From Mytilus galloprovincialis (lineage: Eukaryota > Mollusca > Bivalvia > Mytilida > Mytilidae): a stretch of DNA of 64,000 bases. This document shows positions 33,240 through 44,084 of the stretch, in pieces. Location of the stretch: NCBI RefSeq assembly GCF_965363235.1, contig NC_134838.1:2609001-2673000 (forward strand), read 5' to 3'. The position numbers were made by a program, and so were the translations under genes. A model generated the notes under the pieces. It worked only from the letters and a program-made list of their open reading frames with translations. It did no database searches and was not told the origin of the DNA. Position 1 is the stretch's first letter, and each line of letters begins with the position of its first letter.

Positions 33240-34210
33240 AAGTATTGATTCTAATCCGATTTGGTATGTAGTTCGTCTAGCACAGTCATAGGTTTTCTAT
33301 GCAATGTTTGTGTACTCTTTTTAACACTACATTATGCTGCTTTCAAAGTTTATGTTTATGTGCTTAACTCTCCAAATATTATATCGCTAAGAACGAATGT
33401 CATTAAAAAACTTTGCATGATCATTATATATGATTTGAATTAAGTATTTTCAACCTGAATTGTAAATCTGTTATTCTTTTTTCTCTTCCTTTTGTCGTAG
33501 ACTTGCTGTCTTATTGACGTATATCAAAGTTTCATATAATTCATATATAACTATAACAGTGACTTTTTGTCAATTTTTCTAAATCAATGAAATGTATATT
33601 CTACTTCCTGATATATAAAAAATGTAACCACCAAATCATAAAAAGAGCCTTTCATGAAAATATGCTACTTTACAAGTAACTGTAAGGTTGTGATTCAAAA
33701 TTCTTTTTTTTTAAGAGATCACCCTCCGATTTGTGATGGAGCTCGTTTAGCAGAGTCATTGGTTTTTTATGCAATTTTTGATGTACTGTCGCCTCTCTTT
33801 AACACTATAATATGTTTCATTCAAAGTTTATGTTCATGTCCCATTACTATATTGCTAGGAATAACATTAATATATATGTTGTGTCATGTGTTCTACTGTT
33901 TGTCTGTCTGTTTGGTTTTTTTTTCATTTTTTACCAGGCGTTGTCAGTTTATTTTCGATTTATGCGTAATACTGTCCCTCTGTTATCTTTCGTCCCTCTT
34001 TTATAAACTTTGCTTAATTATTATATATGATTTGAATTCAGTACATTTAACCTTGATTATAAATCTGTTCTTGATTTTTTTCTCTTCTTTATGTCGTAGA
34101 CTTGTTGTCTTCTTGACGTATATCAAAGTTTCATATATAACTGTAACAGTTACTTTTCGTCAATTTTTCTAAATCAATAAAATGTATATTTAGATATTTA
34201 CTTCCTGATA
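33240..34210. repeat. Tandem duplication of a ~400-bp segment
   Basis: 33240-33640 and 33722-34210 align ('GTCATAGGTTTTCTATGCAA' against 'GTCATTGGTTTTTTATGCAA', then 'TTCAAAGTTTATGTT', 'ATTATATATGATTTGAATT', 'GACGTATATCAAAGTTTCAT'). The second copy carries an extra 124-bp block (33881-34004). The 172-codon frame over copy two is not a gene. Confidence 0.7.
33881..34004 (+). repeat. Solo family B retroelement tail with visible empty site
   Basis: The block begins TTGTGTCATGTGTTCTACTG and ends TATCTTTCGTCCCTCTTTTAT. The sister duplicate (33395-33415) lacks it and runs straight from the left flank to AAACTTTGC. It is a very short 5'-truncated insertion of the tail alone. Confidence 0.7.
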
Positions 34211-34517
34211 AATGAAAAATAAGGTTATTTCATATCATAAACGAAAAAGGATATTTTATGGGACACGATTTAAAAACAAAAAAGAAGGAAGCGACCTAAC
34301 AACCACTGATATGCAATCACACGTATCAATGTTTATCAGGATGAATTGAAGTTGGTGTATAATAATTAAGTCAGTGGAAGGAAACGTTTCGGTCTAACAA
34401 CGGAAAGATGCACTTATGGTCTATCTGATATGTTATGTAACTTTACATGTAGACGCACTTGTGGTAAAGGTGATATCATTACATGTAACCGTGGTTAATA
34501 GTTAGAAAATATTCAAT

Positions 34518-35666
34518 ATGTCATGGTCGCAGGTAAATAGTAGTGAAATAAGCAGTACCAATTCTCCTACAAACATTACAAATTCAGAAGAACTGTTACA
34601 GATATTGAACGACAAGCTTGCCTTACGATATCTACCGGTTATCATCTACATGTTCTTACTGATTTTTACTGGATTATTTGGGAATGTTCTCGTTATAATT
34701 GTTTATGTTCGAAAGAAAATGAAATCGTCACTCCATTACTTTATAATTAACTTAGCAGTGCTCGATCTTTTGACGGTGGTTATCGGAATGCCGACGGAGA
34801 TTGCCGATCTTCGGTATTCGGTTATGTTTTACGCACCAGCCGCTTGCAAGGCACTACGAACAGTAGAATCGTTGTCAACAATGGGTTCAATAGTTACGTT
34901 AATGGCAGTCGCTATAGATAGATATAATCGGATATGTAAATATGGTAAACAAATGACAACAGAAAAGGCAAAACGAATATGCATTGTAGCTATTCTAATA
35001 GGAATTGTGACATGTTGGCCGGCAGCCATTGTTTTTGGAAAGAAAACTAAAGATGTTGGCATTCCTGGTATTTCTGGGGTGGATTGTTCTACAGACGATT
35101 CCATGAAGGGTACAAAGTATCCTCTTGTTTACTATGGATTATTGTTTCTTTATTTCGTTGTCTGTGTTGTATTTTTTACAATAATATACACTAAAATCGT
35201 TTTATTTATTAGAAAGCAAAAGAAGAAAGGAAATATATCAGCTAATCTCTACCGAAAGAAAACAAAGGAACCAACGTCTCTCTCAGTAGAAACTTCTTTC
35301 TCGGATATCGAAAAGGACCAAACTAATAGAAAAAACAAACAAAAACATAAACATCCAGCAGACTGTGTTCAAAAGCTAGAAGAGAAGAATTCTACACACA
35401 AAATTCAGGCATCTAAAACTACTTTGATGCTAGGGATAGTTACCGTGGTATTTGTTCTCAGCTTTCTTCCATTTCTTACAGTAATGGTAATTAGAAACAT
35501 AGTTAAAAATTTCGAGGATATATTATTTGAATCTGCAGAAGTGTTCTACAAATTCTGTTTAAAATCCTATTTTATCAATAACTCTGTAAATCCGATCATT
35601 TATAGTTTTATGAATATTCAGTTTAGAAAAGACGTCAGAAAACTTTTTTCTAAACAAACTCGATAA
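34518..35666 (+). CDS. Rhodopsin-class (class A) GPCR, probable peptide receptor
   Basis: An intact single-exon frame of 382 residues. The N-terminus is outside the cell, with N-glycosylation sites NSS 7-9 and NIT 19-21. Seven membrane spans lie at about 40-64, 72-95, 109-131, 153-173, 202-227, 302-326 and 349-370. Class A marks are GN in TM1 (55-56), LAVLD in TM2 (79-83), a Cys110-Cys190 disulphide pair, DRY at 134-136, the TM4 Trp167-Pro168, FLP in TM6 (316-318, in place of CWxP) and NPIIY at 358-362. The third cytoplasmic loop (228-301) is long, basic and Ser/Thr-rich, which suits G-protein and kinase contact. By family it would signal at the plasma membrane through heterotrimeric G proteins. 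The ligand cannot be told; a neuropeptide is my guess. ATG 34518 is preceded by stops and matches the paralogue start at 28128. Confidence 0.9.
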   Translation: MSWSQVNSSEISSTNSPTNITNSEELLQILNDKLALRYLPVIIYMFLLIFTGLFGNVLVIIVYVRKKMKSSLHYFIINLAVLDLLTVVIGMPTEIADLRYSVMFYAPAACKALRTVESLSTMGSIVTLMAVAIDRYNRICKYGKQMTTEKAKRICIVAILIGIVTCWPAAIVFGKKTKDVGIPGISGVDCSTDDSMKGTKYPLVYYGLLFLYFVVCVVFFTIIYTKIVLFIRKQKKKGNISANLYRKKTKEPTSLSVETSFSDIEKDQTNRKNKQKHKHPADCVQKLEEKNSTHKIQASKTTLMLGIVTVVFVLSFLPFLTVMVIRNIVKNFEDILFESAEVFYKFCLKSYFINNSVNPIIYSFMNIQFRKDVRKLFSKQTR

Positions 35667-35947
35667 TGTGAGAATAAATCAAATAGTATTCAGTTTAAGG
35701 TACACATGTACAGTTTATAAAGGTAGAGCCTACGAGGTGTTTACCTGCAAAAGATTGCTATGCTTATATTATGAGATCATTTATCACTATAAATTATTCT
35801 ACTTCTGTACAAAAAGTACATACAAGTAACTACCAAACAATGCCGTTCAGCTGTTGTTTTAAATGCAAAATTGAAAAAAAAAAAATTTCTAAAAAAAACT
35901 TTTGAGGCTTGACATTTGTACTTTTATTTCCCCAATAAATTGGAACA

Positions 35948-35990
35948 TTTTGTCTGGTTGTGTTGGTCTTTCAGTCGTACAAAAGTAAAA
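35948..35990. repeat. Single unit of the GPCR-linked satellite
   Basis: The 'TTTTGTCTGGTTGTGTTGG...CGTACAAAAGTA' unit matches the 30860-31315 array unit. It lies at the same relative place after the intact GPCR gene. Confidence 0.55.
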
Positions 35991-36639
35991 TAAGATATCA
36001 TATCAATTCCAAAATCTGTACTGTTTTAGATACACATAATAATGAATAGAAAAGTAGTATATACTCATATAGTCGAGGTGTTTTAGGCAGAAACTTATTT
36101 TAAACTATTGACGCCTTTTTAATGATATAAGTGTACTTACTTAATTTAGATGTAGGGTGCAATGGTGAAAGATCAAACATGTTCGCTGGCAGAGAGATGG
36201 TGGTGAAATGTTTAGATATTGTTGACTATCATGTGATGTTTCATTCTTTTGTATATGATTTTCTAAGACAAAACTGTCATACTGAATTGTAACACAAATG
36301 CATGGTCAGAAAAGACGTATCCATTATTATTATTTTCAACAGTTAAAGTTTTATTTCACTCATGCCATGTCATCATTATTCGCCCAGAACACAGTGTTAT
36401 ATTAAGTATCATTGCAATGAGTTGCACTGAAGAAAAAAAAATTAATTATAACGAATTTGTAAAGAATTAAGTTTACAATTTTATTATATTGTTTCATTAT
36501 TAAGTAAAAACATAAATGTTGGTTTAAAATTCATTTAGTATTATATAATGTTCTTGATAACACATGAGATCATTATAACATAACATAAAATCAGCAATTC
36601 TAAATGTTTGACTTTCGGATGCAATGAATAAGACACATT

Positions 36640-36810
36640 AACTCGGATCCATATCTCTTGTACGTTAAAGACACCCTTGTAGATTTCGAAAAAGAGTAGG
36701 CTAATGCCGCTACAAGGCAGCACTCGCACGCACCCGTAAAGTGGAAAGGGATTAATATAAGTTGTAAAACTTGTTTCCAAATCCACTATAAAATAAATAT
36801 GTTTAAAACT
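36640..36810 (+). mobile_element. SINE-like fragment without tRNA head
   Basis: The words 'ACGTTAAAGACACCCTTGTAG', 'TTTCGAAAAAGAGTAGGCT', 'GCAGCACTCGCACGCACCCG' and 'GGAAAGGGATTAATATAAG' match the body of the SINE-like element at 60660-60965 in the opposite orientation. The promoter end is missing, as in 5'-truncated SINEs. Confidence 0.6.
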
Positions 36811-36869
36811 TAAAAATTCGGGTTTGGGAACTACTGAATTACGAAGGAAAATTGGATAAGTTGATGTAC

Positions 36870-37262
36870 TACACAAAAGAGGGACGAACGATACCACAGG
36901 GACAGTCAAACTCATAAATCGAAAATAAACTGACAAGGCAATGGCTAAAAATGAAAAAGTCAAGCAGACAAACAATAGTAAATATGACACAAAGTAGAAA
37001 ACTAAAGAATATACAACACGAACCCCACCAAAAACTAGGGGTGATCTCAGGTGTTCTGGAAGAGTATAAAGCAGATCCTGCTCCACTGGTGGCACCCGTC
37101 GTGTTGCTCATGTTATAACAAATCCGGTAAATTGTCTAATTCGGTAGGTCACATTCATGAAAGGGGTTGTAGTTACGACGTAAGGAACATGTTCGATATC
37201 ATTTGTGAAATGGTTATTCCATAACGGTCAACCAACTCGTGATGGCGTCCGTAAAATTTACA
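36870..37262 (-). pseudogene. RT retroelement C-terminus and family B tail, inverted copy
   Basis: Minus strand: 37262 to about 37140 reads KFYGRHHELVDRYG...MFLTS, followed by the 'GGTGCCACCAGTGGAGCAGG' linker and the family B tail ending at about 36881. It is the inverted repeat of 37775-38172 and abuts the plus-sense copy head to head at 37262/37265. Partial inverted copies like this are common in Penelope-like elements. The 184-codon frame across it is an artefact of the tail and the SINE body. Confidence 0.65.
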
Positions 37263-37264
37263 AA

Positions 37265-38172
37265 GGATCCAATAGGAACCAATTGAGCCCCTCTTCTTGC
37301 CGACTTGTTTCTTTATTATTATGAGACTGACTTCATACAGGAACTTCTTAGGAAGAAAGATAAAAAGTTAGCAATGTCCTTTAACTCTACTTTCCGCTAT
37401 ATAGATGACGTTCTTTCCCTAAATAATTCAACACTTGGTGGCTATGTTGAACGCATCTATCCCATCGAACTAGAGATAAAGGATACAACAGATACAATTA
37501 AGTCGGCCTCATATCTTGACCTACATCTAAAAATTGACAATGAGGGTCGGTTGAAAACAAAACTTTACGACAAAAGAGATGATTCCAGCTTTCCAATTGT
37601 GAACTTTCCATTTCTAAGTAGCAACATGCCAGCAGCACCTGCATACGGGGTATATATCTCCCAATTGATATGATATTTCCGTGCTTGCATTTCCTATCAT
37701 GATTTTCTTGATAGGGGGTTGCTGCTCACAAAGAAGCTATTAAACCAAGAGTTTCAAATGGTGTAGTTGAAATAATCCCTTCGTAAATTTTACAGACGCC
37801 GTCACCAGTTGGTTGACCGTTATGGAATAACCGTTTCAGAAATGATATCGGATATGTTCCTTACGTCGTAACTAAAATCCCCTTCCCTTTCATGAATGTG
37901 ACCCACCAAATTAGACTATTTACCAGATTTGTTATAACATAAGCAACACGACGGGTGCCACATGTAGAGCAGGATCTGCTTACCCTTCCGGAGCACCTGA
38001 GATCACCCCTAGTTTTTGGTGGGATTCGTGTTGCTTATTCTTTAGTTGTTATGCTGTGTCATGTGTTCAATTGTTTGTCTGTTTGTCTTCTTTCATTTTT
38101 AGCCAGGCGTTGTCAGTTTATTTTCTATTTATGAGTTTGACTGTCCCTCTGGTATCTTTCGTCCCCCTTTTA
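37265..38172 (+). pseudogene. RT retroelement fragment (Penelope-like, provisional) with family B tail
   Basis: The best-preserved piece is 37305-37673 (122 codons): FRYIDDVLSLNN (RT active site, YIDD), YPIELEIKDTTDT, YLDLHLKIDNEG, TKLYDKRDDSSF, FPFLSSNMPAAPAYGVYI. A frame change and stops follow. The C-terminal part (LLTKKLLNQ.., KFYRRRHQLVDRYGITVS..) can be read to about 37870, then the linker 'CACGACGGGTGCCACATG' and the tail ending CTTTCGTCCCCCTTTT. N-terminal RT motifs are missing. It would have encoded a retrotransposition polymerase; it is dead. The family assignment is tentative. Confidence 0.7.
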
Positions 38173-38239
38173 CCCTTTGTTAAAACAGAATCCTTAATAC
38201 AAAAAGAAGTTACTTATTATTATTCTTATAATTCCCTTC

Positions 38240-38500
38240 AGTAATTTTACGGAAGGCACCACGAGTTGGTTGTTCGTAACGAAATATCTGATATAAATGA
38301 TGAAGGATATATCCCAATTGTCGTTACACAATCCCGCCCTCTTAACACCGAATCTGTTTTATCGAATTATGCTTAGAACAGAATTTTAACTAACACGACG
38401 GGTGCAACATGTGGAACAGGAGCTTCTTACCCTTCTGGAACACATTTTGTCTCTATTGTATTTTGTATACTGTTTTTTTTTTTTTTGTTGTGACTTTGTC
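38240..38500 (+). pseudogene. Second, more diverged RT retroelement C-terminal fragment
   Basis: Reads ..RKAPRVG and the DNA equivalents of the HHELV..ISDI region, then 'ACACGACGGGTGCAACATGTGG' and a decayed tail. It belongs to the same superfamily as 37265-38172 but is a different subfamily. Confidence 0.5.
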
Positions 38501-40384
38501 AACTTATTTTCGACATACGAGTTTGAATCTTCCACTTGTATCTTCCTCCTCTATTTTAGTACCTATATTCATATGCGTTTGTTGAAGATGGCGGTTATGG
38601 TAGTACATACGTTCCAGTCAAACTTTTTTGACCCGAGCTAAATGTTGATAAGTTGGCATATGGTTCTTGCTGCAATGAAGGTTTCTAACAATGGATCTGA
38701 TTAGAAATATAGCCGTCAAAGACATTATATAGTTTCCAATTGTACAATTCTAATAACGATCTTTCAAAAAATAAGGCAAATGTTTAAAGAACCAGGTGAG
38801 CGATACAGGCTGACAGGAGCATCTATAACGCTTTTGTTAGTTATTTAAACTTTTTACAAAACATTGTGCTTCGTTTAAACAAAAAAAAGAAAAAATGGAA
38901 TACAGACTTATAAATCGAAAAGAGAACGACAATTTGAGTGCAGAAAAAAGCGACGAAAGGATACCAATAGTCTACACAAAACTACATTAAATTAAGAGTT
39001 TTTCCCCCAGCTTATCACTGTAATAATTGTATTACTGTCAAAGCACTTAACAAATTAGATTGATCAATATGTATAATGTAAATTAATTACATTAAAACTT
39101 TGATTGCAAATTGTTTAATACATTTTTAATCTTCCCATCATTGTAGATAAGTTTTCACAATTGTGCTACATTACAAGCAAATATTGATTCAATCATTAGA
39201 GAAAAATGCCATATATGGCTATGGCGTTCAAATATAACGTCTGAGTGTATAAAGGTTCTGTTAATATTTCAATATACCATTAGAACAAGTCTGTTTCACA
39301 CAGAACTGTCAAAAACAGATGTTATAATGAATGTTATCTCATTACCATGATTGAGACTGAAGAGAAGCTCGGGAAATACGACACGATTAACCAATTAACG
39401 ATACACACTAAATAAGGTAAGTTCTAACTTTTTATAGCTGATTTAAAGATTGCTTGTTGCATTATGACTTTTACAAAAAAAAATTTCATCTTTGTGTCAT
39501 ACGTCCCGAAGTATTTATATTGATGTTGTTCTTAGGAGTTATAAACAAAAAATAAATTCTGCAGATTTTGAATGCTTTATTTATATTTATAAATTGAAAA
39601 TACTATCAGATTGATTGTTGATTACACATTAAGTGATATTGTATTCCCGAATCCACCTATTTTATCACCAAAAAAAAACGTGGACTCTTGCATCAACAAC
39701 AAACAATAGTATGAACAAGATTTATCAAAATAGAAAAATGTAAAATCACAAAAATACGGAACTTCGAGGAAAATAAAATCGGAAAGTCCCTAATCAGATG
39801 GAAAAAAGACACATAAAAACGAGGTTCTCATAAACCACCATAAATATAACAAATTTATTTTGCAAGAGTTCATAGTTCGTTAAGGATATTCCTCAGAAAT
39901 AGATTACTTTAGCTGTATTTGGCAACACTTTTATGCATTGTTGGTCCTCAATGCTCTCTAAGTTCGTATTTTATTTGGCATGTTTAACATGTTTAGATTC
40001 GAGCCTCACTCATCATAGATACCAGGATTGAAATTTTGTTTTTGCGCCAGACGCGCGTTTCGACTGCAAAAGACGCTCGAATAAAAAAAAAGGTAAAAAG
40101 GCCACAAATTAATAAAATTTAAACAATTTCAATTGCTTATTATCGCTACTTTAATCACATTTGACGTCATCATATCTGACAGATTTTATTGGTGGAAAAA
40201 CCCAGAATACCCATGGAAAACACTAACATTTGGCACGAAGATGTTCAATCCTTTTGTTTAAGATCAGAATCGACGTGCTTTGACACGAAACGGGTACAAC
40301 CTCGGTGTTGATATGCCATTTTCTTTTTTGTCATGATAACTTATTGTTGATTAAAGAATTAGAGAAATGAAAGTAGTTAATTTA
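38501..40384. other. Gene-free region with dispersed repeat
   Basis: No gene is supported. 39880-40085 contains the 'TTTGGCAACACTTTTA..GGTCCTCAATGCTCT..GCCAGACGCGCGTTTCG' mussel repeat, partly rearranged. The remainder is AT-rich. Confidence 0.4.
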
Positions 40385-40685
40385 GAAGGTGTACTAAAAG
40401 TTGGCATCTAGAATGTATCAATAAAATGCATTACAAATCTTTAAACGTATGCTTAAAGTAAGGATTACTATTTTCAATGTATAAATACAATGCATGACAA
40501 ATTTGTTTATGGATGCTAAAAGTTTATAATGTATTTATACAATACATAACAAATAAAGGTATGCTTAAAATTTGGACCGCCATCTTTAATGTATAAAAAC
40601 AATGCATGACAAATCTAAAAGGTGTACTTTAAGTTTGGATTACCAACTACAATATATAAATAAAATGCATGACAAATTATACCTT
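40385..40685. repeat. Tandem repeat, about 65 bp x 5
   Basis: Units contain 'AATGTATAAA(T/A)ACAATGCATGACAAAT' followed by GTATGCTTAAA(G/A)TTTGGA. They are diverged but in register. Non-coding. Confidence 0.65.
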
Positions 40686-41670
40686 TGGGGATTATATAGC
40701 ACATTTCTCAGCTATTGAGTTGTTTAATTCATACGCTGCATTTGATGTACATTTCCTTTCTTGTAATCGGTTAAGGACCTGGAATCGTCAAATCAGGGTA
40801 TTAAGATAGTTTATGTCAAAACAAAACCTTGAACTAATCGTATTTTTTGCTAGCAATCCTAAAGAACAATACATCTTCCTAATGTCGCAACAATATAGTA
40901 ATTTGGAACACAATCCTGCAGATTACTTTAACATAGTTAAAACAACTTGGGTCAGCTTTCATTATACGATCATATGTCTAGCTTTACCTCTCAGGAGATG
41001 GTTCAGCTACATAATAACAATTGCTTTGGCATTGATTTTTCCGTCTTTTATGTACTGAAAGAAATATGAGGTGACTAACTCATAAAGTATCCCTATATTT
41101 TTAATGTTCAGCTATTCTTTTCTTCTTTGTTGAGCTATTATATAGAAATAAATGTCCAGTCCATAGTCCAGTATGCCCATTAAATCGAAAAAAAATATAA
41201 ATTGAAACATTGATAAAGAACTAAAGGAGATAACTTTGACTATTATTTGGTTTTCATGTGTGTTCAATCTTAAAAACATATATAATATTTCTTAGCGTTT
41301 CAAATCTTCTTGAATTTAATGCAAACCAACAAAATTGTCAAAATAGCCTCAGTTTGAGATCTTGTCTTTAATCACAAGATATAAGCTATAGCCTCTACTA
41401 AAACATATTTTTGAAAGAAAAATGTCTTAAACAAATATTTTAACGTGGGTAATAAGTTTGTGGACCATATCAAATGTGTTTCTATGTTTTAGATATTCAC
41501 ATTAGGTTTAGTTTCAATAGTTCAATATCTTGATGGTCATCATTAACATTTCTACACATAATTCTTTTCATATGTTAAACACAATTTAGCCACCATTACA
41601 CATTTTTACAGATTGTTTATAATATATTAGAGAGTCAAACTAAATTCTTTACTCAAAAACTGTAAACGGA
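40686..41670. other. Gene-free AT-rich spacer
   Basis: The 81-codon frame at 40813-41058 has no recognisable domain and AT-rich composition like its surroundings. I see no supportable gene. Confidence 0.4.
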
Positions 41671-41671
41671 C

Positions 41672-41762
41672 ACCATGTGATAGCAAGATCTCACAATGTG
41701 ATAACAAGAGGTCACCATGTGATAGCAAGAGCTCACCATGTGATAGCAAGAGCTCACAATGG
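41672..41762. repeat. Minisatellite, 21-22 bp x 4
   Basis: Four units of CACCATGTGATAGCAAGAGCT with minor changes. No coding or regulatory reading is evident. Confidence 0.8.
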
Positions 41763-42010
41763 CCTTTTAACTTTTTTAATGCATTAAATTCATGATAGCG
41801 ACATCGATGTCTATTTACCTAAATATAAATAAATTTGGTGCATTTACTGTCTTCTGATTGGCTAAAAGAATTGGCTTTATTTTCAATGTTATCAATTTTT
41901 ATGGAGACACGCCCACTCTAACGTTGTGTATTCATACGCAAACATCTGTGTACGTTGTTATTGGTATTAATAATATCTTTGAGCATTATTTTTGAAAGAA
42001 ATTTATTTAT

Positions 42011-42168
42011 AATGAATGGCTTTTATTTATTTTGAATTTATTGAACCATAAAATTAATTTTTGACTGTTCACATTTAACATAATCCGCTTCGCGGATTAT
42101 TCAATGTGAAAAGTCAAAAATTAATTTTATGGTTCAATTAATTCAAAATAAATAAAAGCCATTCATTA
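42011..42168. repeat. Long near-perfect palindrome, arms about 75 bp
   Basis: AATGAATGGCTTTTATTTAT at the left returns as the complement ATAAATAAAAGCCATTCATT at the right. The two arms match through 'ATTGAACCATAAAATTAATT' to a centre at ATCCGCTTCGCGGAT. It would form a cruciform or long hairpin. It is probably the remains of a short inverted-repeat element. 41840-41940 just upstream has 'CTTCTGATTGGCT', shared with 57470, hinting at a larger MITE family. Confidence 0.8.
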
Positions 42169-43670
42169 AATGTGTCTAAAACTGTATTTCCCTTAATTGT
42201 CATTACCATAACGAGTTCAGTGTATCATAAATATCAACGACCTACTTATGAACATGCCATAAAAGGGAAATGCTAAGGGAATACAGAATAAGATTTTTCC
42301 TTTCAACAATTATATAATGTTAATTATTAGTAGATCTGACAAGATGCATCGTCTAGGGTAGAAATAATTCATCCAATAGATAAAAGTAAAATTTTCTGTT
42401 TAATCAAGATCGTATGATGTCTCATGTAAAATTCTCTAGAGATCACATATTCTCTAAACTTAAGCTATAAGAACAATCTATATTTGTTTTCACTTATTTT
42501 TATATTGATAAAAAAAAATGTTAATATCTTCCTTTGAGTAGTAGGAATATCAAATTAAAGACAACATAATTAGTTTTGTCTGGGAGTAATGTCCTCACTG
42601 TTCGTTCGTCTAGAGGTTATATCCTTACTAGAGATCGTCCATCTGCTGGATGTATACCGTGTAGTCTGATATCTGGTCTGACTAGAGAATTCAACTCAGG
42701 TCATGCTTTGACCATTCCATGCCCATTGCACGTCGTAAGAACATTTACATTTTTTTGTACAAAATATTCGTTTATAACAACCAATACAGCTGTTCAAGAA
42801 AAATAAGCATCAGTTGGCGACTTGTAAAATACATAGTACTAGTATCATAAAGTAATAAAAGTAATGTTATGTCTACTTGACACGACAATTGGTGTCATGG
42901 GAATAAATAACTTAACACAACATATATTTTATGTAAAAAGGCATGAAATGCTCCTGGTTTCGACTACATTTTGTCTGATTACTTGGTTTCCTAAAATGGC
43001 TTTAGTTATGTAACATTACAGAATTAAGATTGTATTCATTGATTTGAACTAATTTTCTGTATTTCTAACATAAAAGTAATTGATACAAAAGCTTAGTTGT
43101 ATTAACAAATTGTTTCACTGATTAAATGTACGTTTTTATCATTTTGCTTTTCATGTTTCGAATAATAAGATGCTGTTCACAGTTTTACTTTTATTATCTG
43201 TCCTCAAGAGAATATTGTGTTCATGACAGATGTTTTTGTAGTCGCTGTTAAATTTTATACTCAGATATTTTATAGAATGATAGCAATCCAGAGCATGAAA
43301 TATTTAATCGACGCTTGTCTATTGTTGAATAACATACGTATCTGTTGGGCACTTTAGATCTTAATTGTATGCTGTTGTTACCATTTACCAAAGTAAACCA
43401 TTATAGGTCAATGTTATTCCAGAAAAAAAAACCACAAAACTCTTTTCATCTAATCAATGTCATTGACAAAAGAACACAAACACAAATAAGTTCTGAAATG
43501 TAAGAAAGATAGACAAAATCTTTCCCCGACTGATATTTATATCCTTACATCAGATACTTTAAGATCGACGGCTGTAATTGGAGACATATTACAAGCAGCA
43601 AACGTATTAATGTTGGAGCAGGAAATGACAATCTAGAGCAAGGATTAAGGAAAATGTATTCATGAAAATA
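42169..43670. other. Gene-free region, one unassigned short frame
   Basis: A 76-codon frame at 42576-42806 is more GC-rich than its surroundings (42580-42740) but matches no domain I know and has no splice context I can support. The rest is AT-rich without visible structure. Confidence 0.35.
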
Positions 43671-43760
43671 TGATTTTATCTTTCAGATATGCAAAATAAA
43701 TTTAACTTTTATATATCTAAAAACATTTAAAACTTCCCAGCACAGGTAAGTCTGTACACA

Positions 43761-44084
43761 CAGGGTTCTCGCTAAGGATTTTTGAAGGCGGGTCCAGGGA
43801 CTCGTCATTTTTTGCCATGGTGAGTCCAATAGCAAGTAGAAGATATTTTATTACAATATAATGTAATATTTTAGTCTCCAGGGCCTAACAGATCAATGAA
43901 ATGACATTAAATTAAGATTGCTTTTAAACTTTTGCTATAAAATGATGATATGTTTATTTGTGTTCAGTTTATACAAAATATTTCAATCTTAATGCATCTG
44001 TGGACTCACCAGTTTTGAAAATGGTGAGTCCAGACAGATTTTGATGAGTCCAGGACTCATGGACTCGCCTTAGCGAGAACCCTG
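43761..44084. mobile_element. hAT-like MITE, 324 bp
   Basis: The ends CAGGGTTCTCGCTAAGG and CCTTAGCGAGAACCCTG are perfect 17-bp inverted repeats. The inner sequence has GGTGAGTCC/GGACTCACC words in both orientations. Copy 1 of repeat R reads straight through (TCTGTACACAGTAG at 16389-16402), giving the empty site. The flanks TACACA and ACACAG suggest a short ACACA duplication. The CAGGG termini recall hAT elements, though an 8-bp duplication is not evident. Confidence 0.8.

Noticed and set aside
33654..34172. 172-codon plus-strand frame
   Set aside because: It crosses the boundary of a tandem duplicate and an inserted retroelement tail; the hydrophobic look comes from T-rich sequence.
36541..37095. 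184-codon minus-strand frame
   Set aside because: It joins a retroelement tail to a SINE body on one strand by chance; both parts are repeats found elsewhere in the window.
42576..42806. 76-codon frame in a slightly GC-richer patch
   Set aside because: No domain, no convincing splice signals and no second copy to compare; kept only as a remark in the region entry.
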